39,227 nucleotides of DNA from Clostridia bacterium (GCA_017623355.1 JAGAPG010000016.1:1-39227), one strand, 5' to 3'. Shown: positions 15,016-24,045, counted from the first letter of the stretch. Numbers and translations: made by a program. Notes: a model not told the origin generated them from the sequence alone.

Positions 15016-16389
15016 ATGGAAAATAAACAAATACCTTATAAAATATATCTTGATGAAAATGAGATACCGAAATATTGGTACAATCTTCGTGCGTTTATGA
15101 AGAATAAGCCCGCACCCTTGCTTAATCCTCAAACACAAGAGCCTGCTACATTAGAGGAGCTTTCCGAGGTTTTCTGCGAGGAGCTTGCAAAGCAAGAGCT
15201 TGACGATACAACAAAATATATAGAGATTCCACAGGAAATACGCGATTTCTATAAGATGTACCGTCCTGCTCCCTTGGTTCGTGCATACTGCCTTGAAAAA
15301 GCGCTTGGTACACCCGCTAAGATCTATTATAAATTTGAGGGAAATAATACATCAGGCTCACATAAGCTCAATTCCGCAATAGCTCAAGCGTATTACGCAA
15401 AGGAGCAAGGACTTAAGGGCGTTACCACAGAGACAGGCGCAGGACAATGGGGAACAGCTCTTTCTATGGCGTGCTCATATTTTGGACTTGACTGTAAGGT
15501 TTATATGGTTAAATGCTCCTATGAGCAAAAGCCTCACAGAAGAGAGGTTATGCGCGTATACGGAGCAAACGTAACACCCTCTCCCTCTAATACAACAAAG
15601 GTTGGAAGAGAAATACTTGAAAAATTCCCGGGTACAAACGGCTCTCTCGGATGCGCGATTTCCGAGGCTGTTGAGGTAGCAACAAATACTGAGGGCTACC
15701 GTTATGCTCTTGGTAGCGTCCTTAATCAAGTGCTTTTGCATCAATCTGTTATAGGCGTTGAGGCTAAGGCTGCGCTTGATAAATACGGCGTAACTCCTGA
15801 TATCGTTATCGGCTGCGCAGGCGGCGGATCAAACCTTGGCGGACTCATAGCACCGTTTATGGGAGATAAGATAGAGGGTAAGAATAACTGCCAATTTATC
15901 GCGGTTGAGCCTTCGTCCTGTCCTACACTTACTCGCGGAAAATATGCGTACGATTACTGCGATACAGGCAAGGTATGTCCTCTTGCAAAGATGTATACTC
16001 TCGGCTCAGGCTTTATGCCTTCTCCTTCGCATGCAGGCGGACTTCGTTATCACGGCATGACAACCACTCTTTCGCAGCTTTTTGACGACGGACTTATGGA
16101 AGCAAGAAGTGTAGAGCAGACATCAGTATTTGAGGCTGCTGAATATTTCGCAAGAGTAGAAGGAATTTTGCCTGCTCCCGAATCAAGCCACGCTATAAAG
16201 GTTGCTATCGATGAGGCTAAAAAGTGTATAGAAACAGGAGAAGAAAAAACTATTCTCTTCGGTCTTACCGGTACGGGATATTTCGATATGATGTCATATG
16301 AAAAATTCCACGATGGAAAGATGAGTGACTACATTCCTACAGATGACGAAATAAACTCAAGTCTTGCAAATCTTCCTATAATCAAATAA
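15016..16389 (+). CDS. TrpB2-like tryptophan synthase beta chain
   Basis: PLP-dependent enzyme of 457 aa that condenses indole and serine to tryptophan. The length and long N-terminus (AYCLEKALGT before the catalytic core) mark the TrpB2 class, not the roughly 400-aa TrpB1. The PLP lysine is K117 in SGSHKLNSA, TETGAGQWG (138-146) is the substrate loop and GGGSN (269-273) the phosphate cup. No trpA or other trp gene is nearby, so it may salvage free indole instead of channelling it. The Trp-type T-box directly upstream supports the assignment. The start follows AAAAGGAGA. Confidence 0.92.
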   Translation: MENKQIPYKIYLDENEIPKYWYNLRAFMKNKPAPLLNPQTQEPATLEELSEVFCEELAKQELDDTTKYIEIPQEIRDFYKMYRPAPLVRAYCLEKALGTPAKIYYKFEGNNTSGSHKLNSAIAQAYYAKEQGLKGVTTETGAGQWGTALSMACSYFGLDCKVYMVKCSYEQKPHRREVMRVYGANVTPSPSNTTKVGREILEKFPGTNGSLGCAISEAVEVATNTEGYRYALGSVLNQVLLHQSVIGVEAKAALDKYGVTPDIVIGCAGGGSNLGGLIAPFMGDKIEGKNNCQFIAVEPSSCPTLTRGKYAYDYCDTGKVCPLAKMYTLGSGFMPSPSHAGGLRYHGMTTTLSQLFDDGLMEARSVEQTSVFEAAEYFARVEGILPAPESSHAIKVAIDEAKKCIETGEEKTILFGLTGTGYFDMMSYEKFHDGKMSDYIPTDDEINSSLANLPIIK

Positions 16390-16395
16390 AAACGG

Positions 16396-16425
16396 GGACC
16401 GTCCTTTAAAAAAGACGGTCCTTTT
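16396..16425 (+). terminator. terminator of the TrpB2 gene
   Basis: GGACCGTC (16396-16403) and GACGGTCC (16414-16421) form the stem, followed by TTTT. Confidence 0.85.
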
Positions 16426-16434
16426 ATAAATTTC

Positions 16435-16463
16435 TTGACACGCGTAAATTTTTATGATACAAT
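16435..16463 (+). promoter_or_regulatory. promoter of the cohesin-like protein gene
   Basis: TTGACA (16435-16440), a 17-nt spacer and TACAAT (16458-16463) lie 33 nt before the start codon. Confidence 0.8.
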
Positions 16464-16496
16464 AAAATAAATAAGTATTTTTACGGAGACGGAAAA

Positions 16497-17600
16497 ATGA
16501 AAAAATTCATATCTATATTGCTTTCCTGCATTTTCATTATGTGTATGATAGTAATTCCAACATCAGCCGAAAGCTCTGTCAATATCAGTGTTTCAAGTGC
16601 AACCGGATTTGCATCTCAAAAGGTGGATGTAAATGTTGTGATAGATAATGCGATATCAGCATCGGCTATACAGATCAAAATAAAATATGATGAAAAATTA
16701 GAGCTTGTAAAGGCTCAAGGTAATGCAAGCTTTACAGATGTATATTCAAATTCCGTAAGCGGTAGCGAAAACGGAGAATATTCATATGTTGCATTGGCAT
16801 CAAACTCGAAGGAATCTCCTAATGTCGATCTTGCTGCAGGCTCGGTTATTGCAACTCTTAGCTTTGTGCTTCCTTCTTACGCCAAGGACGGAGATGAATT
16901 TGCAATCAGTGTGGATCTTGAGGAAAGCGAGATAGTTACAACGAAATCAGATCTTTCATCGCAGATTAATACAATAACAGCGGCCAATGGAAAAATAACT
17001 TGTGCATCTGCAAATAATTGCGGCGGAGCGCATACGTTTGGTGAAACAGTTACTGTAAGCGAGCAAACATATATTACATATGGATATTCATACAAGATTT
17101 GTACCGCCTGCTCGTACACCGAGATAACAAAGAAAGCTCCTATAAATACTAATATAATTACTCCTGTGGGCACAGCAATAAAATATACCGGAACTCCGAG
17201 AGGAATTGGCGCGGCTTTCTTGGTTGATAAGGAAGCGGTTGCGGCAATAGAGGCTCTTGGATATACACTTGAGATCGGTACGGATATAACACAAGGTAAG
17301 AATTCCAAAAGAATTATATATTACGGCTTCGGTACGTCAAATGAAAATAAGACTGTATACGAAACAGGCACGATATATGATAAAATCGAAGGAATTGGAT
17401 CTTACGATGAGGTAAGAATGTGCGCGTATGTAAGGATCATAGATGAAAACGGAAGCTTTTATGAAGAAAAGACATATGCAGATATAAACGGAGATGTAAA
17501 TATTTCTATTTCTGATGTAGTATCAATAATGACAATATCAAAATATGATGCAGCCAGCAGAGAATATCTCAATGCTGTTCTTAACGGAATAGCTCAATAA
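16497..17600 (+). CDS. secreted protein with cohesin-like and dockerin-like ends
   Basis: Exported protein of 367 aa with a signal peptide cleaved after about A24 (PTSA). Residues 27-168 look like a type-I-related cohesin beta-sandwich (a VDVNVVIDNAISASAIQIKI start and an AAGSVIATLSFVL strand pair). A short Cys region with C202-x-x-C205 (ICTACSYTE) resembles small ribbon motifs of gut clostridial surface proteins. Residues 215-320 are an unassigned beta domain. The C-terminus has a dockerin-like calcium loop, DINGDVNISISD (329-340), but the second repeat is degenerate. No sortase motif or S-layer domain is seen. It may link surface or secreted components; the partners are unknown. Confidence 0.75.
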   Translation: MKKFISILLSCIFIMCMIVIPTSAESSVNISVSSATGFASQKVDVNVVIDNAISASAIQIKIKYDEKLELVKAQGNASFTDVYSNSVSGSENGEYSYVALASNSKESPNVDLAAGSVIATLSFVLPSYAKDGDEFAISVDLEESEIVTTKSDLSSQINTITAANGKITCASANNCGGAHTFGETVTVSEQTYITYGYSYKICTACSYTEITKKAPINTNIITPVGTAIKYTGTPRGIGAAFLVDKEAVAAIEALGYTLEIGTDITQGKNSKRIIYYGFGTSNENKTVYETGTIYDKIEGIGSYDEVRMCAYVRIIDENGSFYEEKTYADINGDVNISISDVVSIMTISKYDAASREYLNAVLNGIAQ

Positions 17601-17607
17601 ATAAAAC

Positions 17608-17641
17608 AACTGACCCTTGCTTTTGCAAGGGTCAGTTTTTA
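17608..17641. terminator. bidirectional terminator between convergent genes
   Basis: AACTGACCCTTGC (17608-17620) and GCAAGGGTCAGTT (17625-17637) form a 13-bp stem with T-runs on both strands. It serves the cohesin-like gene and the FKBP lipoprotein gene. Confidence 0.92.
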
Positions 17642-17643
17642 AA

Positions 17644-19050
17644 TTATTCAGCTTTATCTTCTTCCATAGGAGGCATTTTTTCTGTAGTGACGGATGTGTA
17701 AGTAGCTGCAATCTCTTTAACGGAGAATATTTCTTCAAACTTATCCTCAACAGCCTTAAATATAGCCTCGTCATAGATGCCGGAATCACCAAGAGTTTCA
17801 TCAACATACTTAGTGGCTTTTTGTCTTGCTTGTTCCTCGGTAACAGTTTTATCACTGCTCATATTTTGAGATGTGTAAAGCTCGATAAGAGCATTTCTTG
17901 CAGTAGTGATTTGCTCATCGTTAGGAACTATACCTTCCTTTTGAGCGAATGCGTAGTAAACAAGCTCGAACTTCATATTATAATCTATATACTGTTGCAA
18001 AGTCATACCTTGATATATTTGCAAATAAAGCTCATATGAATAGCCGTAAATCTGCTCATAAGCATAAGCAACGCCGTTTACTTCGTTAACGAAAGCATTG
18101 TATTCGTCCTTAGGAAATTCAATAACTGTGGAGCTGTCTACAAGATAAGAGATTATTTCGTTTTTGATATAATCCTCAACGAGATTTTCTTCAAACTCTT
18201 TTCTTGTTTCATATCCGAAGTTTTTCTTAACGAATTCATCATCGTAAACGGGAACCTCGTATACGTTAGAAATGGTAGCCTTGAATTTTACCTTTTTACC
18301 TGCAACCTCCTCAGAGCCGTAGTCCTCAGGGAATGTAGCGAAAAATTCAACCTCTTTACCGGTTTTTACGCCTGTAAGATTTGTTTCAAAGTCATCAATA
18401 GCGGTGTGAGAACCGAGATAAGCACTCATAGTACCCTCATCAAAGGTCTCTTCCTTGCCGTCCTTATCCTTTTTGATCTCGTCCTTGTCATCAAGGAAGT
18501 AGCCTGTGTAAGTAACCTTAACTACATCACCGCGACGTGTTTCCATGCCGGAAAACTTATAAGTAACATAAACCTCTGTTCCTCTGTATGCTTCAACAGG
18601 GAATGCGTCGTTAAGAGTTATCTTTTTTGTGTATTCAGTACCGAATGCAGCGGTATCAACAAAAAAGTCTTCAATCTGCTGTGCATAGTTTCCGTTACCG
18701 AGATTTTCAATAAGGAAATCCTTCTTGGCAAGCTCGGTGATCTCGTCGCCGAACTGGTCCATCATAACTCCGTCCTTTTCGATCCACTTAACCTTTTTGT
18801 AAGTGATATCGACGTAGATATTATCACCCTTCTTAGGCTTGTAAAGATTTGTTGCAAGCTTAAGTATCTGATTGTCGATGGTTGCTTGTACATAGTCTTT
18901 TTCGTATTCGATCACCTTGGATTTGTAATCGGGCAACGTAACGAATTCACTGAGATCGTCATAATCGTATTTAAGACCGCTTTTACAAGAAACAAGAAGC
19001 GGGAGCACGAACAAGATCGCGCAGAGCATACATAAAATTTTCTTTTTCAT
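17644..19050 (-). CDS. lipoprotein with tandem FKBP-like domains, trigger-factor-like
   Basis: Membrane-anchored extracytoplasmic protein of 468 aa with lipobox LLVSC (C22). Residues 174-264 match an FKBP-type peptidyl-prolyl isomerase domain (GDVVKVTYTGYF, then LTGVKTGKEVEFFATFPEDY, then VKFKATISNV). Residues 75-168 repeat the same layout in weaker form (GDNIYVDITY, LGNGNYAQQIEDF, GTEVYVTYKF), so I read a second, degenerate FKBP domain. The helical C-terminus (270-455) resembles the trigger factor/SurA chaperone region. It probably folds exported proteins. It is 20 nt downstream of the membrane protein gene, in one operon. Confidence 0.8.
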   Translation of the reverse strand: MKKKILCMLCAILFVLPLLVSCKSGLKYDYDDLSEFVTLPDYKSKVIEYEKDYVQATIDNQILKLATNLYKPKKGDNIYVDITYKKVKWIEKDGVMMDQFGDEITELAKKDFLIENLGNGNYAQQIEDFFVDTAAFGTEYTKKITLNDAFPVEAYRGTEVYVTYKFSGMETRRGDVVKVTYTGYFLDDKDEIKKDKDGKEETFDEGTMSAYLGSHTAIDDFETNLTGVKTGKEVEFFATFPEDYGSEEVAGKKVKFKATISNVYEVPVYDDEFVKKNFGYETRKEFEENLVEDYIKNEIISYLVDSSTVIEFPKDEYNAFVNEVNGVAYAYEQIYGYSYELYLQIYQGMTLQQYIDYNMKFELVYYAFAQKEGIVPNDEQITTARNALIELYTSQNMSSDKTVTEEQARQKATKYVDETLGDSGIYDEAIFKAVEDKFEEIFSVKEIAATYTSVTTEKMPPMEEDKAE

Positions 19051-19070
19051 AAAATCATCCTTATATAAAA

Positions 19071-19832
19071 TTATTTTGTTTTTGCTTTAATGTTTTCTTC
19101 ACGCGTAATGAGTGAATCGTAAACCTTATAAACTATCATAAATACTATGTACATAGCAATTATATTAGCTATTATTACGCTGAGAGTAAGGCTTAAGAAG
19201 TTTGAAAGAATTATTTTTGCATCCGCCTCTGTAGTACGGAAGCCTTCGCCGAGAAGATACCCGAATATTCCGTAATCCGTAAGGATTCCGACAATAAGAT
19301 TGAAGCCTGCAAGCATAAGGCAAGAGATTATCATTCCCTTTTGCACGGGATTTTTCCAGCTTATTATCTTTTTGGGAGTTGGCTTACTATCCCTTGTACA
19401 TTTGCAGATTATAGCTATCATAGCGATAGCGGGAGCTATCTGACAAATAAACACTTGACCGATACAGTAGAAAATGTTGAGTATAGCACCCTCGTAAACA
19501 ACCGCAAAATCGTAAAGAGCAGAGCTGTCGTTGATAAGAGTGATCGGGATCATACAGGCTATGCAATAAATAAATATGGTAGCGCAGAAGATTCCAAATA
19601 CCTTTAAGGCTTCATTGAACTCATATTTTGAAAATGCATAAATAACAGAGCCGAATCCTACGGAGATTTGGACAAAGTCGAACGCCGTTTCCAAAACACT
19701 AAGCACTAAAATTGCGTTATCACCATCAGCAATTCTTGCGCCTAAGATAGCATATAGATACGCAAACAGAATCGCGAGGAGCGTCGTTGCACCCATAGCT
19801 AATGCTGAAGTTTTTAAAAATTTTTTAGTCAT
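19071..19832 (-). CDS. polytopic membrane protein, function unknown
   Basis: 253 aa with about six transmembrane helices (near 10-30, 42-65, 75-98, 115-142, 165-185 and 212-240) and a basic cytoplasmic tail. Helix-rich, Ile- and Ala-rich composition, no recognisable transporter or enzyme motif. It heads the operon with the FKBP lipoprotein; a shared role in protein export or envelope quality control is possible but unproven. The start ATG at 19832 is preceded by a modest TAGGTG site. Confidence 0.75.
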   Translation of the reverse strand: MTKKFLKTSALAMGATTLLAILFAYLYAILGARIADGDNAILVLSVLETAFDFVQISVGFGSVIYAFSKYEFNEALKVFGIFCATIFIYCIACMIPITLINDSSALYDFAVVYEGAILNIFYCIGQVFICQIAPAIAMIAIICKCTRDSKPTPKKIISWKNPVQKGMIISCLMLAGFNLIVGILTDYGIFGYLLGEGFRTTEADAKIILSNFLSLTLSVIIANIIAMYIVFMIVYKVYDSLITREENIKAKTK

Positions 19833-19959
19833 AATGCACCTACTTAAAAATCATTCTTGTATATTCTATCACAATTTTATAGAAAAATAAAGATATTATT
19901 AAAAAAAGTTTTAAAAAACACATAAAATTCATAAAATACTCACAAAAGGAGTTGATAAT

Positions 19960-20868
19960 ATGAAATATGAACAGGAATTAACCTATGATGCACTTATGGA
20001 AAGACTAATATTTTTAAGCAAGAGCTATGAAATATTAAAGCTTTCATATATAGGAACAACAATACTTTCACGCCCTATACCTATGGTAACGATAGGTGAT
20101 AGCGATGCAAAGAAGAGTGTGTTGTATGTTTCTACGCACCATGCAACGGAAAATATATGTACCTGTGCCTTAGTGGATTTTATCGAGGAATATGCAAATA
20201 TGTATTCTCAGGGAAGAAGCGTTTTTGGCATAAATCTGAATGTTCTTTATAAAATGCGGAAAATACATATAATACCTATGCTGAATCCGGATGGAGTAAG
20301 CTACCGTCTTGAAGGCGTTGGCGATAGCAATCCTATGAAGGAAAGGGTTGAAAAGGCTAATAACGGGAGCGATTTTTGGTATTGGAGCTCAAATGCAAGA
20401 GGAGTAGATCTTAATCATAATTATAATGCTTATTTCTATGAATACAAGGAGCTGGAAAAAGAAAGAGGTATCTGTGAGGGCAGAGGCAAATATAGTGGAG
20501 AAACACCTGAGAGTGAGCCTGAAACCTCCGCCGTTTGCAAGTTTATCCGTTATAACATAGACACTCTATGCGGTGTATTGACGCTACATTCGCAGGGAGA
20601 AGAAATATACTATAAATCAAACGGAATGACATCTCCGAAGAGTGAGCTTATAGCAAAGGCACTTTCGAGTATGACGGACTATAAGCTTTCCGAGGCAACG
20701 GACACTGCATCATACGGAGGTCTTACGGATTGGTTTATAAAAGAATTTAACAAGCCATCCTTCACTCTGGAATGTGGAAGAGGCGAAAATCCTCTTGATA
20801 TAAAATGTTCTGCGGGAATATACGCGAGAGTAAGAAAGGCGTTATTTAATTTTCCTATATTATTTTAA
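19960..20868 (+). CDS. M14-family zinc carboxypeptidase
   Basis: Zinc peptidase of 302 aa. Zinc ligands are H61 and E64 in HHATEN and H210 in LTLHSQGE; the general base is E271 in FTLECG. R147 in ARGVDLNHN is the substrate carboxylate-binding arginine and NPDGV (109-113) is also conserved. This layout matches the gamma-D-glutamyl-diamino acid peptidase I branch, which trims peptidoglycan peptides. No signal peptide or LysM domain is present, so it likely acts on imported or cytosolic muropeptides. The start follows AAAGGAGTTG. Confidence 0.9.
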   Translation: MKYEQELTYDALMERLIFLSKSYEILKLSYIGTTILSRPIPMVTIGDSDAKKSVLYVSTHHATENICTCALVDFIEEYANMYSQGRSVFGINLNVLYKMRKIHIIPMLNPDGVSYRLEGVGDSNPMKERVEKANNGSDFWYWSSNARGVDLNHNYNAYFYEYKELEKERGICEGRGKYSGETPESEPETSAVCKFIRYNIDTLCGVLTLHSQGEEIYYKSNGMTSPKSELIAKALSSMTDYKLSEATDTASYGGLTDWFIKEFNKPSFTLECGRGENPLDIKCSAGIYARVRKALFNFPILF

Positions 20869-20896
20869 TAAATATAATTTAAATTCATAATATGGC

Positions 20897-20925
20897 TTGA
20901 CAAACGACTCGGTATGTGCTATAAT
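20897..20925 (+). promoter_or_regulatory. promoter of the amino-acid ABC operon
   Basis: A perfect consensus: TTGACA (20897-20902), 17-nt spacer, TATAAT (20920-20925). Just downstream lie ACTTTA/TAAAGT (20933-20950) and GTGC/GCAC (20949-20960), which could be operator or leader hairpins before the AGGAGG site. Confidence 0.88.
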
Positions 20926-20975
20926 TATAATCACTTTATTAAACTAAAGTGCTAAAGCACAGGAGGAAAATTAAA

Positions 20976-21800
20976 ATGAAAAGAATAATATCAATGATCA
21001 TGGCGGTTGCAATGGTAGCCGTTATGGCATTCGCATTCTCGTCTTGTAAGAATGATCAGACAGATTGGGAAAGAATTGAGGAAGAGGGCAAATTCGTTTG
21101 CGGTATCACTCTTTATGAGCCGATGAACTATAAGGATGAAAGCGGTAAGCTCGTAGGCTTTGATACAGAGCTTGCAGAAGCAGTAGCTAAAAAGCTTGGC
21201 GTAAAGGTTGAATTTCAGGTTATCGACTGGGGCAACAAGTATGTTGAGCTCAATACAGGTAATATTGACTGCATTTGGAACGGCTTCACATCCAATGCTA
21301 AGGACGATGACGGAGTTGAAAGAAGCGAGAAGGTTGATTTCTCATACGCATATCTTGATAATGCTCAATGCGTAGTTGTAAAGAGCGATTCAACTATTAA
21401 AACAGCAGCAGATCTTGCAGGAAAAACAGCAACAGCTGAAACAGGAAGCGCAGGCGCTACATATGCAAAGAGTGTAACAACAAAAGAACTTGTAGGAAAA
21501 ACATCTCAAATGGATACCTTTACAGAAGTAGCAACAGGCGCGGTTCAATTTGCGGTAGTTGACGTTTTGTTGGCTGAAAATATCGTTGGTAAGGGCAACT
21601 TTACTAACCTCAAAATAGTAGATACTATTGATATTGATAAAGAGGTATATTCTATCGGCTGTAAGAAGAATAGCGACTTTGACGAAAAGATCAATGAAGC
21701 GCTTGTAGAGCTTCTTAACGACGGTACTCTTGAAGCACTTGCAACAAAGTATAATGTACATATCACCGATACTCTTATGGCAAAGAAGACTGCTAAATAA
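20976..21800 (+). CDS. polar amino-acid ABC transporter substrate-binding lipoprotein
   Basis: Family 3 solute-binding lipoprotein of 274 aa. The start is ATG 20976, 7 nt after AGGAGG; an earlier in-frame Met at 20949 would put extra residues before the signal peptide. The lipobox is FSSC (C24). The mature protein has the bilobed fold pattern: the FVCGITLYEPMNYKDESGK entry strand, GFDTELAEAVAKKLG and a C-terminal lobe rich in DLAGKTATAETGSAG. Typical ligands are glutamine, arginine or cystine, not decidable here. It is the first gene of a three-gene transporter operon and has the strongest promoter of the window, consistent with excess binding protein. Confidence 0.93.
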   Translation: MKRIISMIMAVAMVAVMAFAFSSCKNDQTDWERIEEEGKFVCGITLYEPMNYKDESGKLVGFDTELAEAVAKKLGVKVEFQVIDWGNKYVELNTGNIDCIWNGFTSNAKDDDGVERSEKVDFSYAYLDNAQCVVVKSDSTIKTAADLAGKTATAETGSAGATYAKSVTTKELVGKTSQMDTFTEVATGAVQFAVVDVLLAENIVGKGNFTNLKIVDTIDIDKEVYSIGCKKNSDFDEKINEALVELLNDGTLEALATKYNVHITDTLMAKKTAK

Positions 21801-21814
21801 TAAAGGAATATATA

Positions 21815-22459
21815 ATGAGCTTTTGGGAAGTCACTCTTGAGCTTTTGAAAGGATTTGAAACAACCTGTTATATTTTTGCGCTAACACTCGTGTTAGCGCT
21901 TCCTTTAGGTTTAGTCATATCCTTTGGCTCAATGTCTAAATTTAAGCCGCTTAAAGCGGTTGTAAAAATTTTTGTATGGATAATTCGCGGCGTGCCGCTT
22001 ATGCTCCAGCTCTTTATAGTTTTCTATCTTCCGGGATTTTTGTTCGGGAAGCCGGTATTTACCCGTTTCACAGCGACTATAATAGCGTTTTCTATTAACT
22101 ATGCGTGCTATTTTTCAGAAATATTCCGCGCAGGTATAGAGGCGATTCCAAGAGGACAGATCGAGGCGGGACAGGTTCTCGGTATGACAAAGTTTCAAAT
22201 TTTCACAAGAATAACTCTTATGCAGGTAATAAAGAGAATAGTTCCCCCTATGGGTAATGAGATCATAACACTTGTAAAGGATACAGCTCTTGCCCGCGTT
22301 ATAACGGTAATAGAGATAATTTGGGTTGCGGAGGAGCTTATGGCGTACGCAATAATATGGCCGCTTTTCTATACTGCGGTATTCTATCTTGCATTCGTTG
22401 GCGCTCTTACGTTGATTTTTGGCTGGATCGAGAAAAAACTTTCGTATTATAAGGTGTAA
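21815..22459 (+). CDS. polar amino-acid ABC transporter permease
   Basis: Inner-membrane permease of 214 aa with about five helices. The HisM/GlnP hallmarks are present: RGVPLMLQLF (about 49-58), SEIFRAGIEAIPRGQIEAG (the EAA loop contacting the ATPase) and DTALARVI. The length is normal for the family. It starts 14 nt after the binding-protein stop and ends 2 nt before the ATPase start. It is probably a homodimer with two copies of the ATPase. Confidence 0.94.
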   Translation: MSFWEVTLELLKGFETTCYIFALTLVLALPLGLVISFGSMSKFKPLKAVVKIFVWIIRGVPLMLQLFIVFYLPGFLFGKPVFTRFTATIIAFSINYACYFSEIFRAGIEAIPRGQIEAGQVLGMTKFQIFTRITLMQVIKRIVPPMGNEIITLVKDTALARVITVIEIIWVAEELMAYAIIWPLFYTAVFYLAFVGALTLIFGWIEKKLSYYKV

Positions 22460-22461
22460 TT

Positions 22462-23250
22462 ATGGGATTTTTGAAGGTAAGCGGAATTTATAAAAGCTTT
22501 GGAAATACAGAGGTGCTTCGCGGTATAGATTTCTCTCTTGAAAAGGGAGAGGTGCTTTCGATAATCGGTTCTTCGGGAAGCGGAAAAACTACGCTTTTAA
22601 GATGCTTAAATTTGCTTGAAAGAGCAAACGGCGGCAGCTTTTCTATAGACGGAGAAGAGGTATTTAACGCAGATGCCGATACATATTCTGAAAAGGAAAT
22701 AAGACAAAAGCGATTGAAGATGGGACTCGTTTTTCAGCAGTTTAATCTTTTTCCGCAGTATAACGTTATTGATAATCTTACGCTTGCTCCCAAGCTTCGC
22801 TTAAAGGAGCGAAAGGATCTTAATAAGGAAGAAAGAAAGCTTGAGCTTGAAAATATCGAAAAAGAGGCTCTTGAGATTCTTGAAACAGTAGGGCTTTCGG
22901 AAAAAGCAAAATCTTATCCTTGCGAAATATCGGGAGGTCAGCAGCAAAGAGTGGCAATAGCGCGCGCTCTTATGCTTAAGCCGGATATATTGTGCTTTGA
23001 CGAGCCAACCTCAGCCCTTGACCCTGAGCTTACAGGAGAGGTGCTTAAGGTTATAAGATCGCTTAAGTCAAACGACCGTACTATGATAATAGTTACTCAC
23101 GAAATGGAATTTGCAAAAAACGTTTCTGATAAAGTCATCTTTATGGCTGATGGGGTTATTGAGGAAATAGGCGATCCAAATGAGTTGTTTGAAAATCCAA
23201 AGAGCGAAAAGCTTCTTGCTTTTTTAAATAAAGCAAAAGAAAATTTTTAA
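22462..23250 (+). CDS. polar amino-acid ABC transporter ATPase
   Basis: 262-aa ATPase of the GlnQ type. Walker A GSSGSGKT (36-43), Q-loop Q92, signature SGGQQQR (157-163), Walker B with D180-E181 and switch H213 are all intact. It is about 20 residues longer than typical GlnQ because of a charged insertion at about 112-135 (RLKERKDLNKEERKLELEN) between the Q-loop and signature, likely lying at the surface. It is the last gene of the operon and is followed by a strong terminator. Confidence 0.95.
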   Translation: MGFLKVSGIYKSFGNTEVLRGIDFSLEKGEVLSIIGSSGSGKTTLLRCLNLLERANGGSFSIDGEEVFNADADTYSEKEIRQKRLKMGLVFQQFNLFPQYNVIDNLTLAPKLRLKERKDLNKEERKLELENIEKEALEILETVGLSEKAKSYPCEISGGQQQRVAIARALMLKPDILCFDEPTSALDPELTGEVLKVIRSLKSNDRTMIIVTHEMEFAKNVSDKVIFMADGVIEEIGDPNELFENPKSEKLLAFLNKAKENF

Positions 23251-23296
23251 AAAATGAGTTAAACTTGTTGAAATAATTTATAAGTATGATAAAATA

Positions 23297-23328
23297 GTTA
23301 GTGGGGTATTATCCCACTAACTTTTTTT
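23297..23328 (+). terminator. terminator of the ABC operon
   Basis: GTTAGTGGG (23297-23305) and CCCACTAAC (23313-23321) are followed by seven T residues. Confidence 0.9.
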
Positions 23329-23346
23329 ATAAAACAGGAGAACAAA

Positions 23347-24012
23347 ATGGAGCTTAAGGGGAAGAAAATAAACTTTTTAGGTGATAGCATAACAGAGGGA
23401 CACGGCACGAGCGATTGGTCAACAAAGCCATATCATCAGCTTTTAAAGCAAAGCTGCGGTCTTGCAGAGGCAAGAAACTACGGCATTGGCGGAACCAAGA
23501 TTGCAAGATTGCCTGTAGTTACCGATCATCCGTTTGATCAGGATTTCAACCTTCGTGCGCCTATGATGGATAAGGATGCAGATGCAGTTGTGGTTTTCGG
23601 CGGAACAAACGATTTCGGTCACGGTACTATTCCGCTTGGTAAAATAGGCGATAGGGACGTGCATACGTTTTACGGCGGACTTCACACTCTTTGCAAGTAC
23701 CTTATTGAAAACTATACGGATAAGCCGATAGTATTTATGACACCTTTACATAGACTCAATGAGGATCTTGATCACAAAAACCGTATTGAAGCAGGAAATA
23801 AAAATGCAACTCCGCTTATAGAATTTGTAAAAGCTATAAGAGAAGTGTGTGAGTTTTATTCGATTCCCGTTCTTGATATGTATAAAGAAGGCGGAATGTA
23901 CGCAAGACTTTGGTGCTGGTGCGAAAAATATATGCCCGACGGACTTCATCCAAGCGATGCCGGCCACGAGATAATTGCCCATAAGCTTCAAAAATTCCTT
24001 GAAAATCTTTAA
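23347..24012 (+). CDS. SGNH/GDSL-type esterase
   Basis: 221-aa serine hydrolase. Block I GDSIT gives S14, block II G49 (GIGGT), block III GGTND gives N88 and block V DGLHPS gives D198 and H201, so all catalytic and oxyanion residues are present. No signal peptide, so it is intracellular and likely deacetylates sugars or small esters, fitting the glycosidase-rich surroundings. The start follows AACAGGAGAAC. It is a single gene ending in a bidirectional terminator. Confidence 0.92.
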   Translation: MELKGKKINFLGDSITEGHGTSDWSTKPYHQLLKQSCGLAEARNYGIGGTKIARLPVVTDHPFDQDFNLRAPMMDKDADAVVVFGGTNDFGHGTIPLGKIGDRDVHTFYGGLHTLCKYLIENYTDKPIVFMTPLHRLNEDLDHKNRIEAGNKNATPLIEFVKAIREVCEFYSIPVLDMYKEGGMYARLWCWCEKYMPDGLHPSDAGHEIIAHKLQKFLENL

Positions 24013-24017
24013 AAGCA

Positions 24018-24044
24018 AAAAGGACTGTTAAACAGTCCTTTTGG
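24018..24044. terminator. bidirectional terminator, esterase and coaW
   Basis: AAAAGGACTGTT (24018-24029) and AACAGTCCTTTT (24031-24042) form a near-perfect inverted repeat between convergent genes. Confidence 0.85.
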
Positions 24045-24045
24045 T

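Noticed and set aside
18406..19035. 209-codon plus-strand frame
   Set aside because: Antisense to the FKBP lipoprotein, which has a lipobox, domains and a ribosome site.
23268..23295. TTGAAA-16-TAAAAT promoter before the esterase gene
   Set aside because: Its start site would fall in the ABC operon terminator hairpin, so the transcript would end at once; the match is probably due to AT-rich sequence.
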